Shown: positions 40,710 to 49,113 of the stretch, piece by piece
Layout: each line of letters opens with the position of its first letter
Numbering within the stretch: the first letter of the stretch is position 1
Origin: Leptotrichia sp. OH3620_COT-345
Lineage (GTDB): Bacteria > Fusobacteriota > Fusobacteriia > Fusobacteriales > Leptotrichiaceae
Length of the DNA stretch: 64,000 nt
Reading direction: 5' to 3'
Assembly (NCBI RefSeq): GCF_003932895.1
Contig: NZ_RQYW01000003.1
Coordinates: 1 to 64,000 of the forward strand
Made by a program: the position numbers and the translations under genes
The notes under the pieces: model-generated
What the model was told of the DNA's origin: nothing
Databases searched by the model: none
What the model saw: only the letters and a program-made list of their open reading frames with translations

Positions 40710-42611
40710 CTATTTTTTCATTCTTTTCATTATTTCCATTTCTGCCTGCATAGCAGGAGTGGGATCAATAGGGATTTTTATTTTGTGCTTAAATCTCTTG
40801 TCGTCAAAAAACAGTATTTTTTTAGTTTGTATAGGGTACTTCCCTCCAACCAGCAAAAGAATCTTATCTAACGGAAATCTTCTCATTTCTTCCGCTTTCA
40901 GCAATTCCCGTCCGGTTTTTGATATAGTTGAATTTCTTTTTATAATTCCTCCTGAATATGATTTTGAAATAACAGTTTCTGTCCCTATTGTTTTACTGAT
41001 ATACTCTGATGTCTGATTTTCATTTGAAGTATAAAATATCTGATTTTGACAATTTGATAAAAATGCATTGTCTTTTGTATATATTTTGTTCAACTGATCC
41101 AAAGATTGGACTACCAACATCATTTTCATTCCATATCCTGCTACATATCCTATTGCCTTTTCTAAAATTTCCATTTTTCCTATACTTGGAAATTCATCAA
41201 GCAGCATAAGAAGTCTATGTTTGAATTTAACTGCGTTTTTATTATTTCCTGTATAGTCCATTTCCGGAGTCAGCAATGTAACACACTGAATTATTAGTAT
41301 CCTTAATAATGGAGCTAATGCCTGCAAATCTCCCGGTTCTATAACAATATATAAACTTATGGGCTTATCCCCTGCCATTAAATCCATTATTCTGAAGTCA
41401 CTGTCACTTGTATTGTATTTAACAGTAGGAAGCTCAAAAACTGATAATGCAGCTTTTGCAGTAGCAATTATACTTGCCATAGTTTTTTCACCTTTTTGCA
41501 AAGTGTCCGCCATTGCTCTTATTACAAACGGATGAAATCCTTTTTTTACAACATCTGCTTCCATAGGATAAATTTCAGTTAATTTTTCCATTATTTCTCT
41601 ATCTTCAAAATTATTTTTATCAAACATAGGTTTTGTTATTATTTCTGTCATTCTTTTATTTATAGGTTTAGAAGCGTCTGTAATAAAATCAACTACATTT
41701 CCCAATCCTGCTTTTCCTCTTGTTCTGTAAAGTTCATACATTATTATTCCTAAAATAAAGTCCGAACCTGCATTTTCCCAAAAAGGATCACTTGAACTGC
41801 TGTCACCTATTACAATTAATTTAGCTATAACCTGTGCGTCCTCTATTTCCTTGTCAGTTAAATATCTTATTTCCTGTAAAGGATTAAACTTACAGGAATC
41901 TTTTTTCTTAGGAGAAAATTTAAGTATTTTATTTTTAAATTCTTTTTTTCTCCAGCCAGCTGTCATCTGATGATTTTCTCCTTTTACGTCAAGTACCAAA
42001 ACACTGTCTTTCCAAGTATCCACAAGTGTAGGAATTATTACGGAAACTCCCTTTCCTGTTCTTGTAGGTGCTGAAAGTATTATATGTGTCTTCCCGTTGT
42101 CCCTTAAAATTCTCCCGTTATATTCACCCAAGACGACTCCGTTTTCTTCCAATAGATTAAGTTCAAATGCTTTTGCATATTTAGTCGGAAAGAAAAACCC
42201 GGAATACCCCAAATCATCAAAATTTGCCCATCTTGCACTTCCGTGAGTTATATCTTTTCTCTTATATTTAAAAGGTAATGCTATAAAAAACCATAAAAGA
42301 AATTCTGTAATTAATACCCATTTAAATATATTTTTTGTTTTAATATAAGCATTAGGAGTTGTTTTAAATAAATTAAACATTTCTTTATGCGGAATATACA
42401 CATTAAATTTTTCTGTTTTTAAAAGTAACCATATATCTAATTGTTTAGGATTACCCATTACCCATGAATAGATAGAAAAAAATACAAATAAACAGGAAAC
42501 TATAATTACTATTAAAGCTATAACTGTTGTTATAATAAATTTTTTTTCAGTATTTTTCATATTTTTCCATCTTAATTTTTTAATTTCGTTCCATGTTTCT
42601 TTTAAATTCAT
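40710..42611 (-). CDS. traG: TraG/VirD4 type IV coupling protein
   Basis: A 633-residue inner-membrane ATPase that brings relaxase-DNA and protein substrates to the channel. Two N-terminal membrane segments (residues ~20-50 and 83-103) are followed by Walker A SAPTRTGKGVSVIIPT, Walker B LMLLDEFPSIG and the conserved Gln motif MLVVQSLDQL. It would be the receptor for any C-terminal secretion signal on element proteins. Leader RNA 3 lies directly before its start, separated only by the ribosome binding site. Confidence 0.93.
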   Translation of the reverse strand: MNLKETWNEIKKLRWKNMKNTEKKFIITTVIALIVIIVSCLFVFFSIYSWVMGNPKQLDIWLLLKTEKFNVYIPHKEMFNLFKTTPNAYIKTKNIFKWVLITEFLLWFFIALPFKYKRKDITHGSARWANFDDLGYSGFFFPTKYAKAFELNLLEENGVVLGEYNGRILRDNGKTHIILSAPTRTGKGVSVIIPTLVDTWKDSVLVLDVKGENHQMTAGWRKKEFKNKILKFSPKKKDSCKFNPLQEIRYLTDKEIEDAQVIAKLIVIGDSSSSDPFWENAGSDFILGIIMYELYRTRGKAGLGNVVDFITDASKPINKRMTEIITKPMFDKNNFEDREIMEKLTEIYPMEADVVKKGFHPFVIRAMADTLQKGEKTMASIIATAKAALSVFELPTVKYNTSDSDFRIMDLMAGDKPISLYIVIEPGDLQALAPLLRILIIQCVTLLTPEMDYTGNNKNAVKFKHRLLMLLDEFPSIGKMEILEKAIGYVAGYGMKMMLVVQSLDQLNKIYTKDNAFLSNCQNQIFYTSNENQTSEYISKTIGTETVISKSYSGGIIKRNSTISKTGRELLKAEEMRRFPLDKILLLVGGKYPIQTKKILFFDDKRFKHKIKIPIDPTPAMQAEMEIMKRMKK

Positions 42612-42623
42612 AATTTTTCTCCT

Positions 42624-42706
42624 AAAAAAAGATAAAGGTATCCCATGAATGTAAGTTCGTCGTCTTACTCATGAAATACCTTTTTGCATCGATATGCCAA
42701 TCGACA
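42624..42706 (-). promoter_or_regulatory. CGRCGA-loop attenuator leader 3 (upstream of traG)
   Basis: Minus strand: hairpin I here is TCGAT-TGGCAT-ATCGA, a diverged loop; terminator stem GGTAT/ATACC encloses hairpin II, GTAAGA-CGACGA-ACTTAC (42668-42651); then seven T (42630-42624), then AGGAG and the start codon. The ~35 bases around the T-run and ribosome binding site match leader 1 almost exactly. Confidence 0.75.
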
Positions 42707-42722
42707 GTTTTCATTTGTTTTT

Positions 42723-44168
42723 TTATTTTTTTTGTTTTTTCAATGGTTCCAATTCCAGATCTTCATTAACTATAATATTAAATCTGTATCCTTTTCTTAT
42801 CGTTATTGTAGGTTGTCTGTCAACAGCTCTTTCCAAAATTTTAGCCGTTGCAGCTTCATAAGGAGAACTATTTCCTTCTTCTCCTCCACTTGACACATTT
42901 CCATTTAATCCTACTGTAACATTCTTACCTATTTTAAAATGTGTGTTTCCTGCTAATTTATTTGTTATATTTAGAATACTTGAAAAAACTGCATTTCCTA
43001 TTAAACTTAAAATATGATTGCTTCTTTTATCCTTTAATCCCGAATTCCCCAATCTGTCTGCCCCCTGCATTGCCAACAAATCCATATGATTTCCGTTAGT
43101 TAAAATAAGCTTATCAAATACTATTAATACCCTGTTCTGACCGGCTGTAATAGAACTTTCGTATCGTCCGTATAACTTGGAACCCTTAGGGATTAACAAA
43201 TAATTCCCTGTAATCGAATCATATACATCTTCTCTTACATGTGCTAAAATTGTTCCCGGTAAATCTGTATTAATTTCCGTATCCAGTGTTGCAGGTATTA
43301 CAGACCCCTGTTTTACTTCATATGGACTTTTTACTTTATTCAGAACATTTCTTTTTAATATATTATTTTTTTCTTCTGAGCCTGAATTCTGTTTCTCATT
43401 ATTTTTCTCTTCATCTTTTTCTTTACTTCTATTAATAAAGGATAATCCGTTATTACCGCTTCCGGATTTTTGGGGTGTTTCAAATTGAGCATTTTCCGTT
43501 TCAGCTATAGCATTATTTATATCCTCAATATCTCTATTTCTATTATTTTCCTGTTCATCAATATCATTTCCCGGAGGTATTTTTGAAATATCTGTATCAT
43601 CTATTGAAGGAATTGTTGTTCCTGTAGCGGTTTCAACATTTGTATTATCATTTTCTTGTACCAACGCCTTATCTTCATCTTCTTTACTTTTATCTACATC
43701 TGTAAGCTTAAAGCTGTTCGGATCAGCTAAATTTATTTTTTCTTTTTTTGTATTTTTAGGACTTGAAACATAAAGTACTATTCCGAAAAGGCTCAAAGCA
43801 AAAATCCCTAATATAAACAATAAAAATCTGTTATTTTTTCTTTTTTTCTCACTATAAACTACTTCATCATTATTCAAGTTATTAGTACTATTTTTGTTCT
43901 TTTTAAAGTTTTCTGAAGAATAATCTCTGTTTTCGTCTATATTGTTAATATCATTTTTTTCAATAATATTTTTTTGTCTTAAAGATCTTTTTTCACTTAT
44001 TTGTGAAAATCTATCTTCCAATTCATCTGCCATACCTAGTATTTTTCTCTGTTTTTGAGAAATGCTGTTTCTTAGTTCTTCGTCTACATAGTCATCCGTA
44101 TTTTTTAATTCCTCTATATCATTTTTTAACTCATTTAATGTTAATTCGGCAATTTCTCTTTCTGTCAT
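42723..44168 (-). CDS. trbI: TrbI/VirB10 conjugation channel protein
   Basis: A 481-residue VirB10-type protein spanning from the inner membrane to the outer-membrane pore. A long cytoplasmic N-terminus is followed by one membrane segment near residue 112-128 (FLLFILGIFALSLFGIVLYV), a low-complexity periplasmic linker rich in Asn, Glu and Asp, and the C-terminal TrbI/VirB10 domain (YEVKQGSVIPATLDTEINTD, LIPKGSKLYGRY, VLIVFDKLIL). It follows the VirB9 homologue by nine bases. Confidence 0.92.
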   Translation of the reverse strand: MTEREIAELTLNELKNDIEELKNTDDYVDEELRNSISQKQRKILGMADELEDRFSQISEKRSLRQKNIIEKNDINNIDENRDYSSENFKKNKNSTNNLNNDEVVYSEKKRKNNRFLLFILGIFALSLFGIVLYVSSPKNTKKEKINLADPNSFKLTDVDKSKEDEDKALVQENDNTNVETATGTTIPSIDDTDISKIPPGNDIDEQENNRNRDIEDINNAIAETENAQFETPQKSGSGNNGLSFINRSKEKDEEKNNEKQNSGSEEKNNILKRNVLNKVKSPYEVKQGSVIPATLDTEINTDLPGTILAHVREDVYDSITGNYLLIPKGSKLYGRYESSITAGQNRVLIVFDKLILTNGNHMDLLAMQGADRLGNSGLKDKRSNHILSLIGNAVFSSILNITNKLAGNTHFKIGKNVTVGLNGNVSSGGEEGNSSPYEAATAKILERAVDRQPTITIRKGYRFNIIVNEDLELEPLKKQKK

Positions 44169-44177
44169 TTAAATCAC

Positions 44178-45032
44178 CTATTTCTTTATATCCAATTTTT
44201 CTTTACCTAATATAAGTTGCAATCTGTTTACTACCTTGTCAATTATTATTCTATTATTTACGTATCTGTAATTAATTAAAGATAGTTGTTTGTCTTCTCC
44301 ATAACCATATATAGACGGGGCTTCCTGTAAATTTTCCGGCATAATTAAAATTGTTTTTTCACCGTCATTAAATACTTGAATCGGAGAAAAAGATTTATTC
44401 TTATTATAGCTATATCCAAAATTTAACTTATCTATATTTCCGTTTAATTTTATCTCTCCTTTACTCTGCCCTACATTAAATTTCATTCCTGTTGCGTCAT
44501 AAGGATATTTCCATTGTACAAACGGATTATAATTACTGTCTGTTGATTTCAAGGAAATAAAATAAGTTCTTTTATCCGTAATGACATTAAAATTTGTTTC
44601 CAAATCTGAAAGAAGGGGTTTTATAAAAAGAAAAGTTGAATCATCTCCTCCGCCTTTTGTTTCTTCCACTTCCCAATTTTCTTTATCTCCTCCGCCTACA
44701 TAAATTATATTCTCATCTTTTGAAAACTTTAAACTTGTAGTATGGTTAGGCTTTGTATAAATTTCATAAACGCTTGTTCTGTAATAGTTAAATTCTGTTG
44801 CTATATTTAATCCTGCTGCTGCTCGCCCTGAAATAATTGATAACTTTGATTTTATTTCTTCACTTTCTTCAAAATTATCAACAGAATTTTTTCCTTTTAA
44901 TATCTGAACATTTTTATTATATCTTTGACTTGCTTCTTCCAATTTTTTTATTGCTTTTGAATCACTGGCATATAAAAATGTTCCTAAAAATAACGACAGT
45001 ATAATCAAACTTTTATTCGTCATCTTCTTCAT
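44178..45032 (-). CDS. trbG: TrbG/VirB9 conjugation channel protein
   Basis: A 284-residue exported protein with signal peptide (KSLIILSLFLGTFLYA). It has the VirB9/TrbG features: TNFNVITDKRTYFISLKST, VQWKYPYD, and a C-terminal beta-domain (PIQVFNDGEKTILIMPENL). It forms the outer-membrane core complex with the VirB10 homologue encoded next. GGGAGG precedes the ATG; the start overlaps the upstream gene's end by four bases. Confidence 0.9.
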   Translation of the reverse strand: MKKMTNKSLIILSLFLGTFLYASDSKAIKKLEEASQRYNKNVQILKGKNSVDNFEESEEIKSKLSIISGRAAAGLNIATEFNYYRTSVYEIYTKPNHTTSLKFSKDENIIYVGGGDKENWEVEETKGGGDDSTFLFIKPLLSDLETNFNVITDKRTYFISLKSTDSNYNPFVQWKYPYDATGMKFNVGQSKGEIKLNGNIDKLNFGYSYNKNKSFSPIQVFNDGEKTILIMPENLQEAPSIYGYGEDKQLSLINYRYVNNRIIIDKVVNRLQLILGKEKLDIKK

Positions 45033-45538
45033 ATTTTTCCTCCCTGTCTAATTAATTTCTTTGTCTTATCTATTAAATAATATTTCTGTTCATAATAATA
45101 AGGATAGCCGTATATATTTATTTTTTTTATATTTTCATTTCTTGCATATTCACTGTCAAATAAAAAACTGCACATTATTTTTTTATTTATTTTCAGTTCT
45201 TTATATTCTAATTTTTCTTTCAAATATTCGATAAATTCTTTTTCAATTTTATCGTATTTTTCTTCAACTGTTTTCCTAATATTTTCAAGATATTTTGAAA
45301 ACAGAATTTTTTCCTGTTCATCAGTTTCTACAAAAATTATATCTTCCTGCTTCTCCAATTCTTTTTCCAAGAGTTCCAGATCATTTATTTTTATATCCTT
45401 ATCACCAATAAAATTTACTAATTCCTTATAATTTTTTTTACAGGAATAATCAAAATCTGTTATCTCGTTTTTTATAACTTTTTCAATATATTTTTTCTTC
45501 CATTGAACATATTCATTAAAATATTTTAAGTTCTCCAT
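45029..45538 (-). CDS. Hypothetical charged protein between trbF and trbG
   Basis: A 169-residue soluble, helical protein rich in Lys, Glu and Tyr, with no signal peptide. It ends LIDKTKKLIRQGGKI. It starts one base after the VirB8 homologue and overlaps the VirB9 homologue, so it is translated within the core channel block. No family recognised; a cytoplasmic assembly factor is possible from position only. Confidence 0.55.
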   Translation of the reverse strand: MENLKYFNEYVQWKKKYIEKVIKNEITDFDYSCKKNYKELVNFIGDKDIKINDLELLEKELEKQEDIIFVETDEQEKILFSKYLENIRKTVEEKYDKIEKEFIEYLKEKLEYKELKINKKIMCSFLFDSEYARNENIKKINIYGYPYYYEQKYYLIDKTKKLIRQGGKI

Positions 45539-45539
45539 A

Positions 45540-46247
45540 TTAATTCTCCTGTGTTAAATTAAAATCAGTTATTATCATTCCTATAGGATTTACTGATACC
45601 TGTTCTTTATTCGGAGTAAAAAAGTTTATCTTTAAAATTGAATTTAAATTTCTTCTTTGTGTTAAAGTCCCATTTTCATTATATTCTTTTTCTCTCCATC
45701 TCACCTGATACGTATTTTTAGTTTCCGGAATAGCTGAAATTGAAAGTATCTCAACTTCTCTTGTTTTTTTCAAATCAAAGAAATTAATTACTCCTTCATT
45801 TGACAATATACTTTGTACTTTTTTTTGAGTTTCGGAAGTTAAGAATAAATTTGTATTTTTTATAGTTGATTCAAAAATTTTTCTATCCAGTGTTATTGTT
45901 CTTGTGTCAGCTATAAATTTTTTTAAGAAAAATTCTATTTCATTTTTTCCGATATTCAAAGTATCATTCTTATAAATTTCTGTACTTACCGGTTCTCCTG
46001 TGTTTTCTTTTACTCTTAATATATATCCGAAACCTTTTTCTTTTTTTCCTGACAGATACACAGAATATCCGACTGAAATAACCGTTGAAACTAATAATAT
46101 AAGACAGGTTGCTGACAAAATCTGTATTATCTGTCCCATATCCACATATCTTTCAATTCCCATTCTCAATTTATCCTGATTCCTGCTTGTCGTTGTTATA
46201 TTTTTTTCGGTTTTTCTCTTAATTTTTCTTATACTTTTTATATTCAC
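45540..46247 (-). CDS. trbF: TrbF/VirB8 inner-membrane channel protein
   Basis: A 235-residue protein with an N-terminal basic region, one membrane segment at about residues 38-68 (QIIQILSATCLILLVSTVIS) and a periplasmic VirB8-like domain ending in the family's late motifs (NSILKINFFTPNKEQVSVNP and GMIITDFNL). It is the assembly hub linking the inner-membrane complex to VirB9/VirB10. It starts 12 bases after the pilin gene. Confidence 0.9.
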   Translation of the reverse strand: MNIKSIRKIKRKTEKNITTTSRNQDKLRMGIERYVDMGQIIQILSATCLILLVSTVISVGYSVYLSGKKEKGFGYILRVKENTGEPVSTEIYKNDTLNIGKNEIEFFLKKFIADTRTITLDRKIFESTIKNTNLFLTSETQKKVQSILSNEGVINFFDLKKTREVEILSISAIPETKNTYQVRWREKEYNENGTLTQRRNLNSILKINFFTPNKEQVSVNPIGMIITDFNLTQEN

Positions 46248-46259
46248 ATTTTACTCCTC

Positions 46260-46646
46260 CTAATATTTTACGATCATTCTAAGTCCAATCTCGGCTGAAT
46301 TTATAAGAGTTCCTCCTACTGCAACAGCTCCTTTTTCAATGTTAAATCCTACAGCAAATAGGAAAATCCCTCCAAGTAATTTAATTGCTATTTCTCCAAA
46401 ATCTCCCCGATTAAACATCTGAATTAATCCCCAAATAAATAATCCTGCTCCTATTACCATTAAAAGATATAAAGTCATGTTTTTAAAAAGTACTATATAA
46501 GATACAAATTTTTCAAATCCATCGGCTGCCACTTCTGTTGTATTTGAAAAAGAAATTACTGTTACAAATAAAAATAGTAACATTATCATAATTTTCTCTT
46601 TCGGTAATTTTTTGAGACTTCCAAATTTTACTTTTTCTGTTTCCAT
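46260..46646 (-). CDS. trbC: TrbC/VirB2 pilin
   Basis: A 128-residue pilin precursor starting at ATG 46646 behind GAAGGAGAGTG; the open frame continues upstream into the leader RNA and is not credible there. The long basic pre-sequence ends in a hydrophobic segment (IMIMLLFLFVTVISFS). The mature part has two hydrophobic helices (YLLMVIGAGLFIWGLIQMF and IKLLGGIFLFAVGF) separated by a short basic turn, the VirB2/TrbC pattern. The TraF-like peptidase at 26557-27033 is its likely processing enzyme. First gene of the trbC-F-x-G-I block, under leader RNA 4. Confidence 0.85.
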   Translation of the reverse strand: METEKVKFGSLKKLPKEKIMIMLLFLFVTVISFSNTTEVAADGFEKFVSYIVLFKNMTLYLLMVIGAGLFIWGLIQMFNRGDFGEIAIKLLGGIFLFAVGFNIEKGAVAVGGTLINSAEIGLRMIVKY

Positions 46647-46683
46647 TTTTACACTCTCCTTCTTTAATTTATAAAAAAATAAA

Positions 46684-46749
46684 ATAAAAAGGTACTTCAC
46701 TTGAGTTCGCCGACTCAAATAAAGTACCTTGAATGTTATCCCTGATAAC
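46684..46749 (-). promoter_or_regulatory. CGRCGA-loop attenuator leader 4 (upstream of trbC)
   Basis: Minus strand: hairpin I, GTTATC-AGG-GATAAC (46749-46735, loop not conserved); then perfect 9-bp stem AAGGTACTT/AAGTACCTT enclosing hairpin II, TTGAGT-CGGCGA-ACTCAA (46718-46701); then a T-rich tract. The stem sequences differ from the other three leaders while the terminator-enclosed CGGCGA loop is kept. Confidence 0.72.
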
Positions 46750-46759
46750 GGTATTTTAT

Positions 46760-47002
46760 AATTTTATATTCTATTTTATTTTTAGATTTTTAGAATTTAA
46801 CAATTTTGAAGCCTCTCTTCATTAGAAATATCTGCTTTTTATTTTTAATATTTTTAAAAATAAAGACATCCCTAAATTTTTTGTTAAATCTTATATTATC
46901 TTAATTTTAATATACCATATAATTTTACTTTTTTCAAGTGAAAAAACAAAATATTTTTTTATTTTATGACTACTCTGACACCCTATAATTTATTACAATT
47001 AT
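46760..47002. other. AT-rich intergenic region before trbC
   Basis: No gene visible. It should contain the minus-strand promoter for the trbC operon, but I cannot pick one hexamer pair with confidence. Confidence 0.4.
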
Positions 47003-47132
47003 TTTACAGAAAATTTTCTTTTGTTATACTTGTAGCCCCTTGTGGGCAGACCATTTTCAGCAAAGCTGAAAATCACGTGTGTTTCTCACCAAAGGTGAGA
47101 AACAGGTAAACGTGCAGTGAAAAATTCACGTG
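47003..47132 (+). ncRNA. Structured small RNA or transfer-origin region
   Basis: A plus-strand promoter (TTTACA 47003-47008, 16-base spacer ending TGT, TATACT 47025-47030) leads into four hairpins in a row: GCCC/GGGC; ATTTTCAGC-AAA-GCTGAAAAT (47053-47073); GTTTCTCACC-AAA-GGTGAGAAAC (47081-47103); and GTGAA-AAA-TTCAC (47117-47129). Two CACGTG motifs lie between them. It lies between the relaxase operon and the pilus operon, where a transfer origin is often found, so either a small RNA or oriT, or both, fits. Confidence 0.55.
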
Positions 47133-47144
47133 TTTTCATTTAAC

Positions 47145-47175
47145 AAAAAAAGGACATTTTTTGCCATGCCCTTTT
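47145..47175. terminator. Bidirectional terminator after the relaxase operon
   Basis: AAAAGGACAT / ATGCCCTTTT stem with T-runs on both sides. It closes the minus-strand operon ending at 47174 and would also end the plus-strand structured RNA. Confidence 0.7.
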
Positions 47176-47521
47176 ATATGAACCGTTTTATTGTTAGGTC
47201 TATTAAAAAATAACATACACATATCACAATCGAATATCTCTTTATAACTTCTATAATCCTTTCATCCTTAAATTTAAGCTTTTCATGTTCCAGTATTTTC
47301 AATGAAATGAAGAATAATCCACATATATTCAGCATATAATTTATATTTTTACTGTAAAGAAGATACAGATACAATCCCAGATAAGTATTTATCAATACTG
47401 AGAAAGTTATGAAAAACTTCCTATAATCGTTATCCGTTTTCCATTTCTTGATATCTTTCATTTTATACAACAGCAAAAATTCTAAAATTCCGATTGTACA
47501 AAATATTATCAATATAATCAT
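47174..47521 (-). CDS. Small membrane protein downstream of the relaxase
   Basis: A 115-residue protein starting at the ATG at 47519-47521, which has GGAGGTAATAAAAAT in front. It has four predicted membrane segments (MIILIIFCTIGILEFLLLY at the start, ICVCYFLIDLTI near the end) with basic connecting loops. It follows the relaxase C-terminal frame by seven bases. Function unknown; entry-exclusion or channel accessory are position-based guesses. Confidence 0.6.
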   Translation of the reverse strand: MIILIIFCTIGILEFLLLYKMKDIKKWKTDNDYRKFFITFSVLINTYLGLYLYLLYSKNINYMLNICGLFFISLKILEHEKLKFKDERIIEVIKRYSIVICVCYFLIDLTIKRFI

Positions 47522-47528
47522 ATTTTTA

Positions 47529-48554
47529 TTACCTCCATAATCCCACTTCATATTCTTCATCAAAATTAATGTACTTGTAATCTAACAATATAAATTCTCC
47601 ATGTTTTTGAATCTGTTCCTGAGCCTTAACGTCATTAATCTGTTTTTTTCTGACCCTATTTATTGAAGCAATATTTTTTCTTATATTACTATTTTCAGAT
47701 TTTATATTATTGACTTTTTTATAATTCCTACTTTTCAAATTTTCCTTTATCTCATTTTTGTTTTTTTCCAGTTTTGTCATTTCATTAAATTTTTCTTCTC
47801 TTAAGTCAGTTCTTTCTATGTATGCCTTATACAAATTCTTTTCATCTAAATTTTTAATTTCTTTTTCTTTTAACTTTTCAACGAAAATTTTATCCATGAT
47901 CTTTTTTTCTTCTATTTTGAATTTTAATACATTCATATATTTTCCTTTTAACTCTAATTTTTTGTCGGGAATCTCTTTTTCATGTTTTTCTTTTAAAAGA
48001 TTTATATTTTTATCAATTATTCTTATCTTATTTTTTATATTTTTCTTTTTATCTTCTCGGACAGTTTTTAATTCTTTAAATAATTTTCTTTTTTCATTTT
48101 TAAGTTTGTTCGCTTCTCCTTTTGAAAGAATATCTAAAGCTCTTGTTTCCAAATTTTTATCCAGTATATTTTTACTTAGTTTGAATATTTCCTTTTCTAT
48201 ACTTTCTTTTTCCGTTAAAATCTCTTCAAAAGTTTTATTGTCACATTTTTCTTTTTTTTCATTGTATTTTTTGCTAAAACGTTTCTGAAAATATATTTTA
48301 TCAATTTCCTCTCTTAGTTTTTGATCTTCCTGTAATTTATCATTTTTAATCTTTTTATTTAAAGAATAGATGTCATCTTTACTATGTCTGTAGTTAAAAT
48401 TAATTGCTTCTCTGTTAAGTTTTTCAGCCTTATATAACTCATTATTTTTTATTGCTGTATCTCTCTGCTTTTTCAAACTGTCGGCTGATACTTTTTCGAT
48501 TCCTTCCGCTTCTAAATAAAGATTTAAATGTTTTTCCCAACTTTTTCTAAACAT
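47529..48554 (-). CDS. MobA/MobL relaxase, C-terminal part (reached by -1 frameshift)
   Basis: A 341-residue open frame. Its beginning, MFRKSWEKHLNLYLEAEGIE then KVSADSLKKQ, matches the segment that follows the catalytic core in MobA/MobL relaxases. The rest is a very long charged, coiled-coil-like region (KKIKNDKLQEDQKLREEIDK and onward). It has no ribosome binding site of its own at the internal ATG and overlaps the N-terminal frame by 31 bases in the -1 register, so it is probably made as a fusion with 48524-49033. Confidence 0.78.
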   Translation of the reverse strand: MFRKSWEKHLNLYLEAEGIEKVSADSLKKQRDTAIKNNELYKAEKLNREAINFNYRHSKDDIYSLNKKIKNDKLQEDQKLREEIDKIYFQKRFSKKYNEKKEKCDNKTFEEILTEKESIEKEIFKLSKNILDKNLETRALDILSKGEANKLKNEKRKLFKELKTVREDKKKNIKNKIRIIDKNINLLKEKHEKEIPDKKLELKGKYMNVLKFKIEEKKIMDKIFVEKLKEKEIKNLDEKNLYKAYIERTDLREEKFNEMTKLEKNKNEIKENLKSRNYKKVNNIKSENSNIRKNIASINRVRKKQINDVKAQEQIQKHGEFILLDYKYINFDEEYEVGLWR

Positions 48555-49033
48555 TTTAAGAATTTCTTTTTTTTTAATCCCTCATCTTTTTTAGCTCCCC
48601 CTAATTCAGGCTTTTCAGAATTATATCTTTTAAAAAACTTTTCTTTTTTTCTTTCTATTCCATCTAATTTTCTATCGCAGAACATAACATGAGCATGAGG
48701 TTGCTCCCCTTTAGGATTATGCACTGCATAGTTATATACATAATCTTTTCCGAATATTTTCTCTAAAAATCTTTCTAATATTTCTATATTTTTTTCATTT
48801 GAAAACTCTCTCGGTAAAGCTATTTCATACTCTCTGTAAATATTTGCATTTTTTCTTTCGTATCGTACTGCACTTTCCCAAAAATCTTTTATATTTTCAA
48901 AATCTTCCGGAAGATTGAATGCCTTACTCTTTACAAAATCATTTTTATATTTATATTTATCAACTCTTTCTATATACTCTAAATGTGAAAGCACTTTCTT
49001 TCCGCATTTAGCTTTGAAATAATAAATTGCCAT
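48524..49033 (-). CDS. mobL: MobA/MobL relaxase, N-terminal catalytic part
   Basis: A 169-residue frame starting MAIYYFKAKCGKKV behind GGAAGTGAAG. It carries MobA/MobL relaxase features: SKAFNLPEDF, REYEIALPREF and the metal-binding histidine motif QPHAHVMFCDRKLDGI. The protein would nick oriT and stay attached to the DNA. The frame ends soon after a run of nine A residues that contains the slippery heptamer A_AAA_AAG in the correct phase (about 48577-48583). A -1 shift there continues as KKKEILKMFRKSW into the downstream frame. Without it the catalytic core is made alone. Confidence 0.85.
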   Translation of the reverse strand: MAIYYFKAKCGKKVLSHLEYIERVDKYKYKNDFVKSKAFNLPEDFENIKDFWESAVRYERKNANIYREYEIALPREFSNEKNIEILERFLEKIFGKDYVYNYAVHNPKGEQPHAHVMFCDRKLDGIERKKEKFFKRYNSEKPELGGAKKDEGLKKKKFLKCLEKVGKNI

Positions 49034-49113
49034 TTACTTCACTTCCTTTTTATTATCTATTTCTATTATTATAAATAAAAATCACAACCAAATTAATGAT
49101 TGTGATTAACATA

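Noticed and set aside
47758-48288. 176-codon plus-strand frame rich in Phe and Ser
   Set aside because: It is the mirror of the Lys/Glu-rich relaxase C-terminus; long open mirror frames are expected for that composition.
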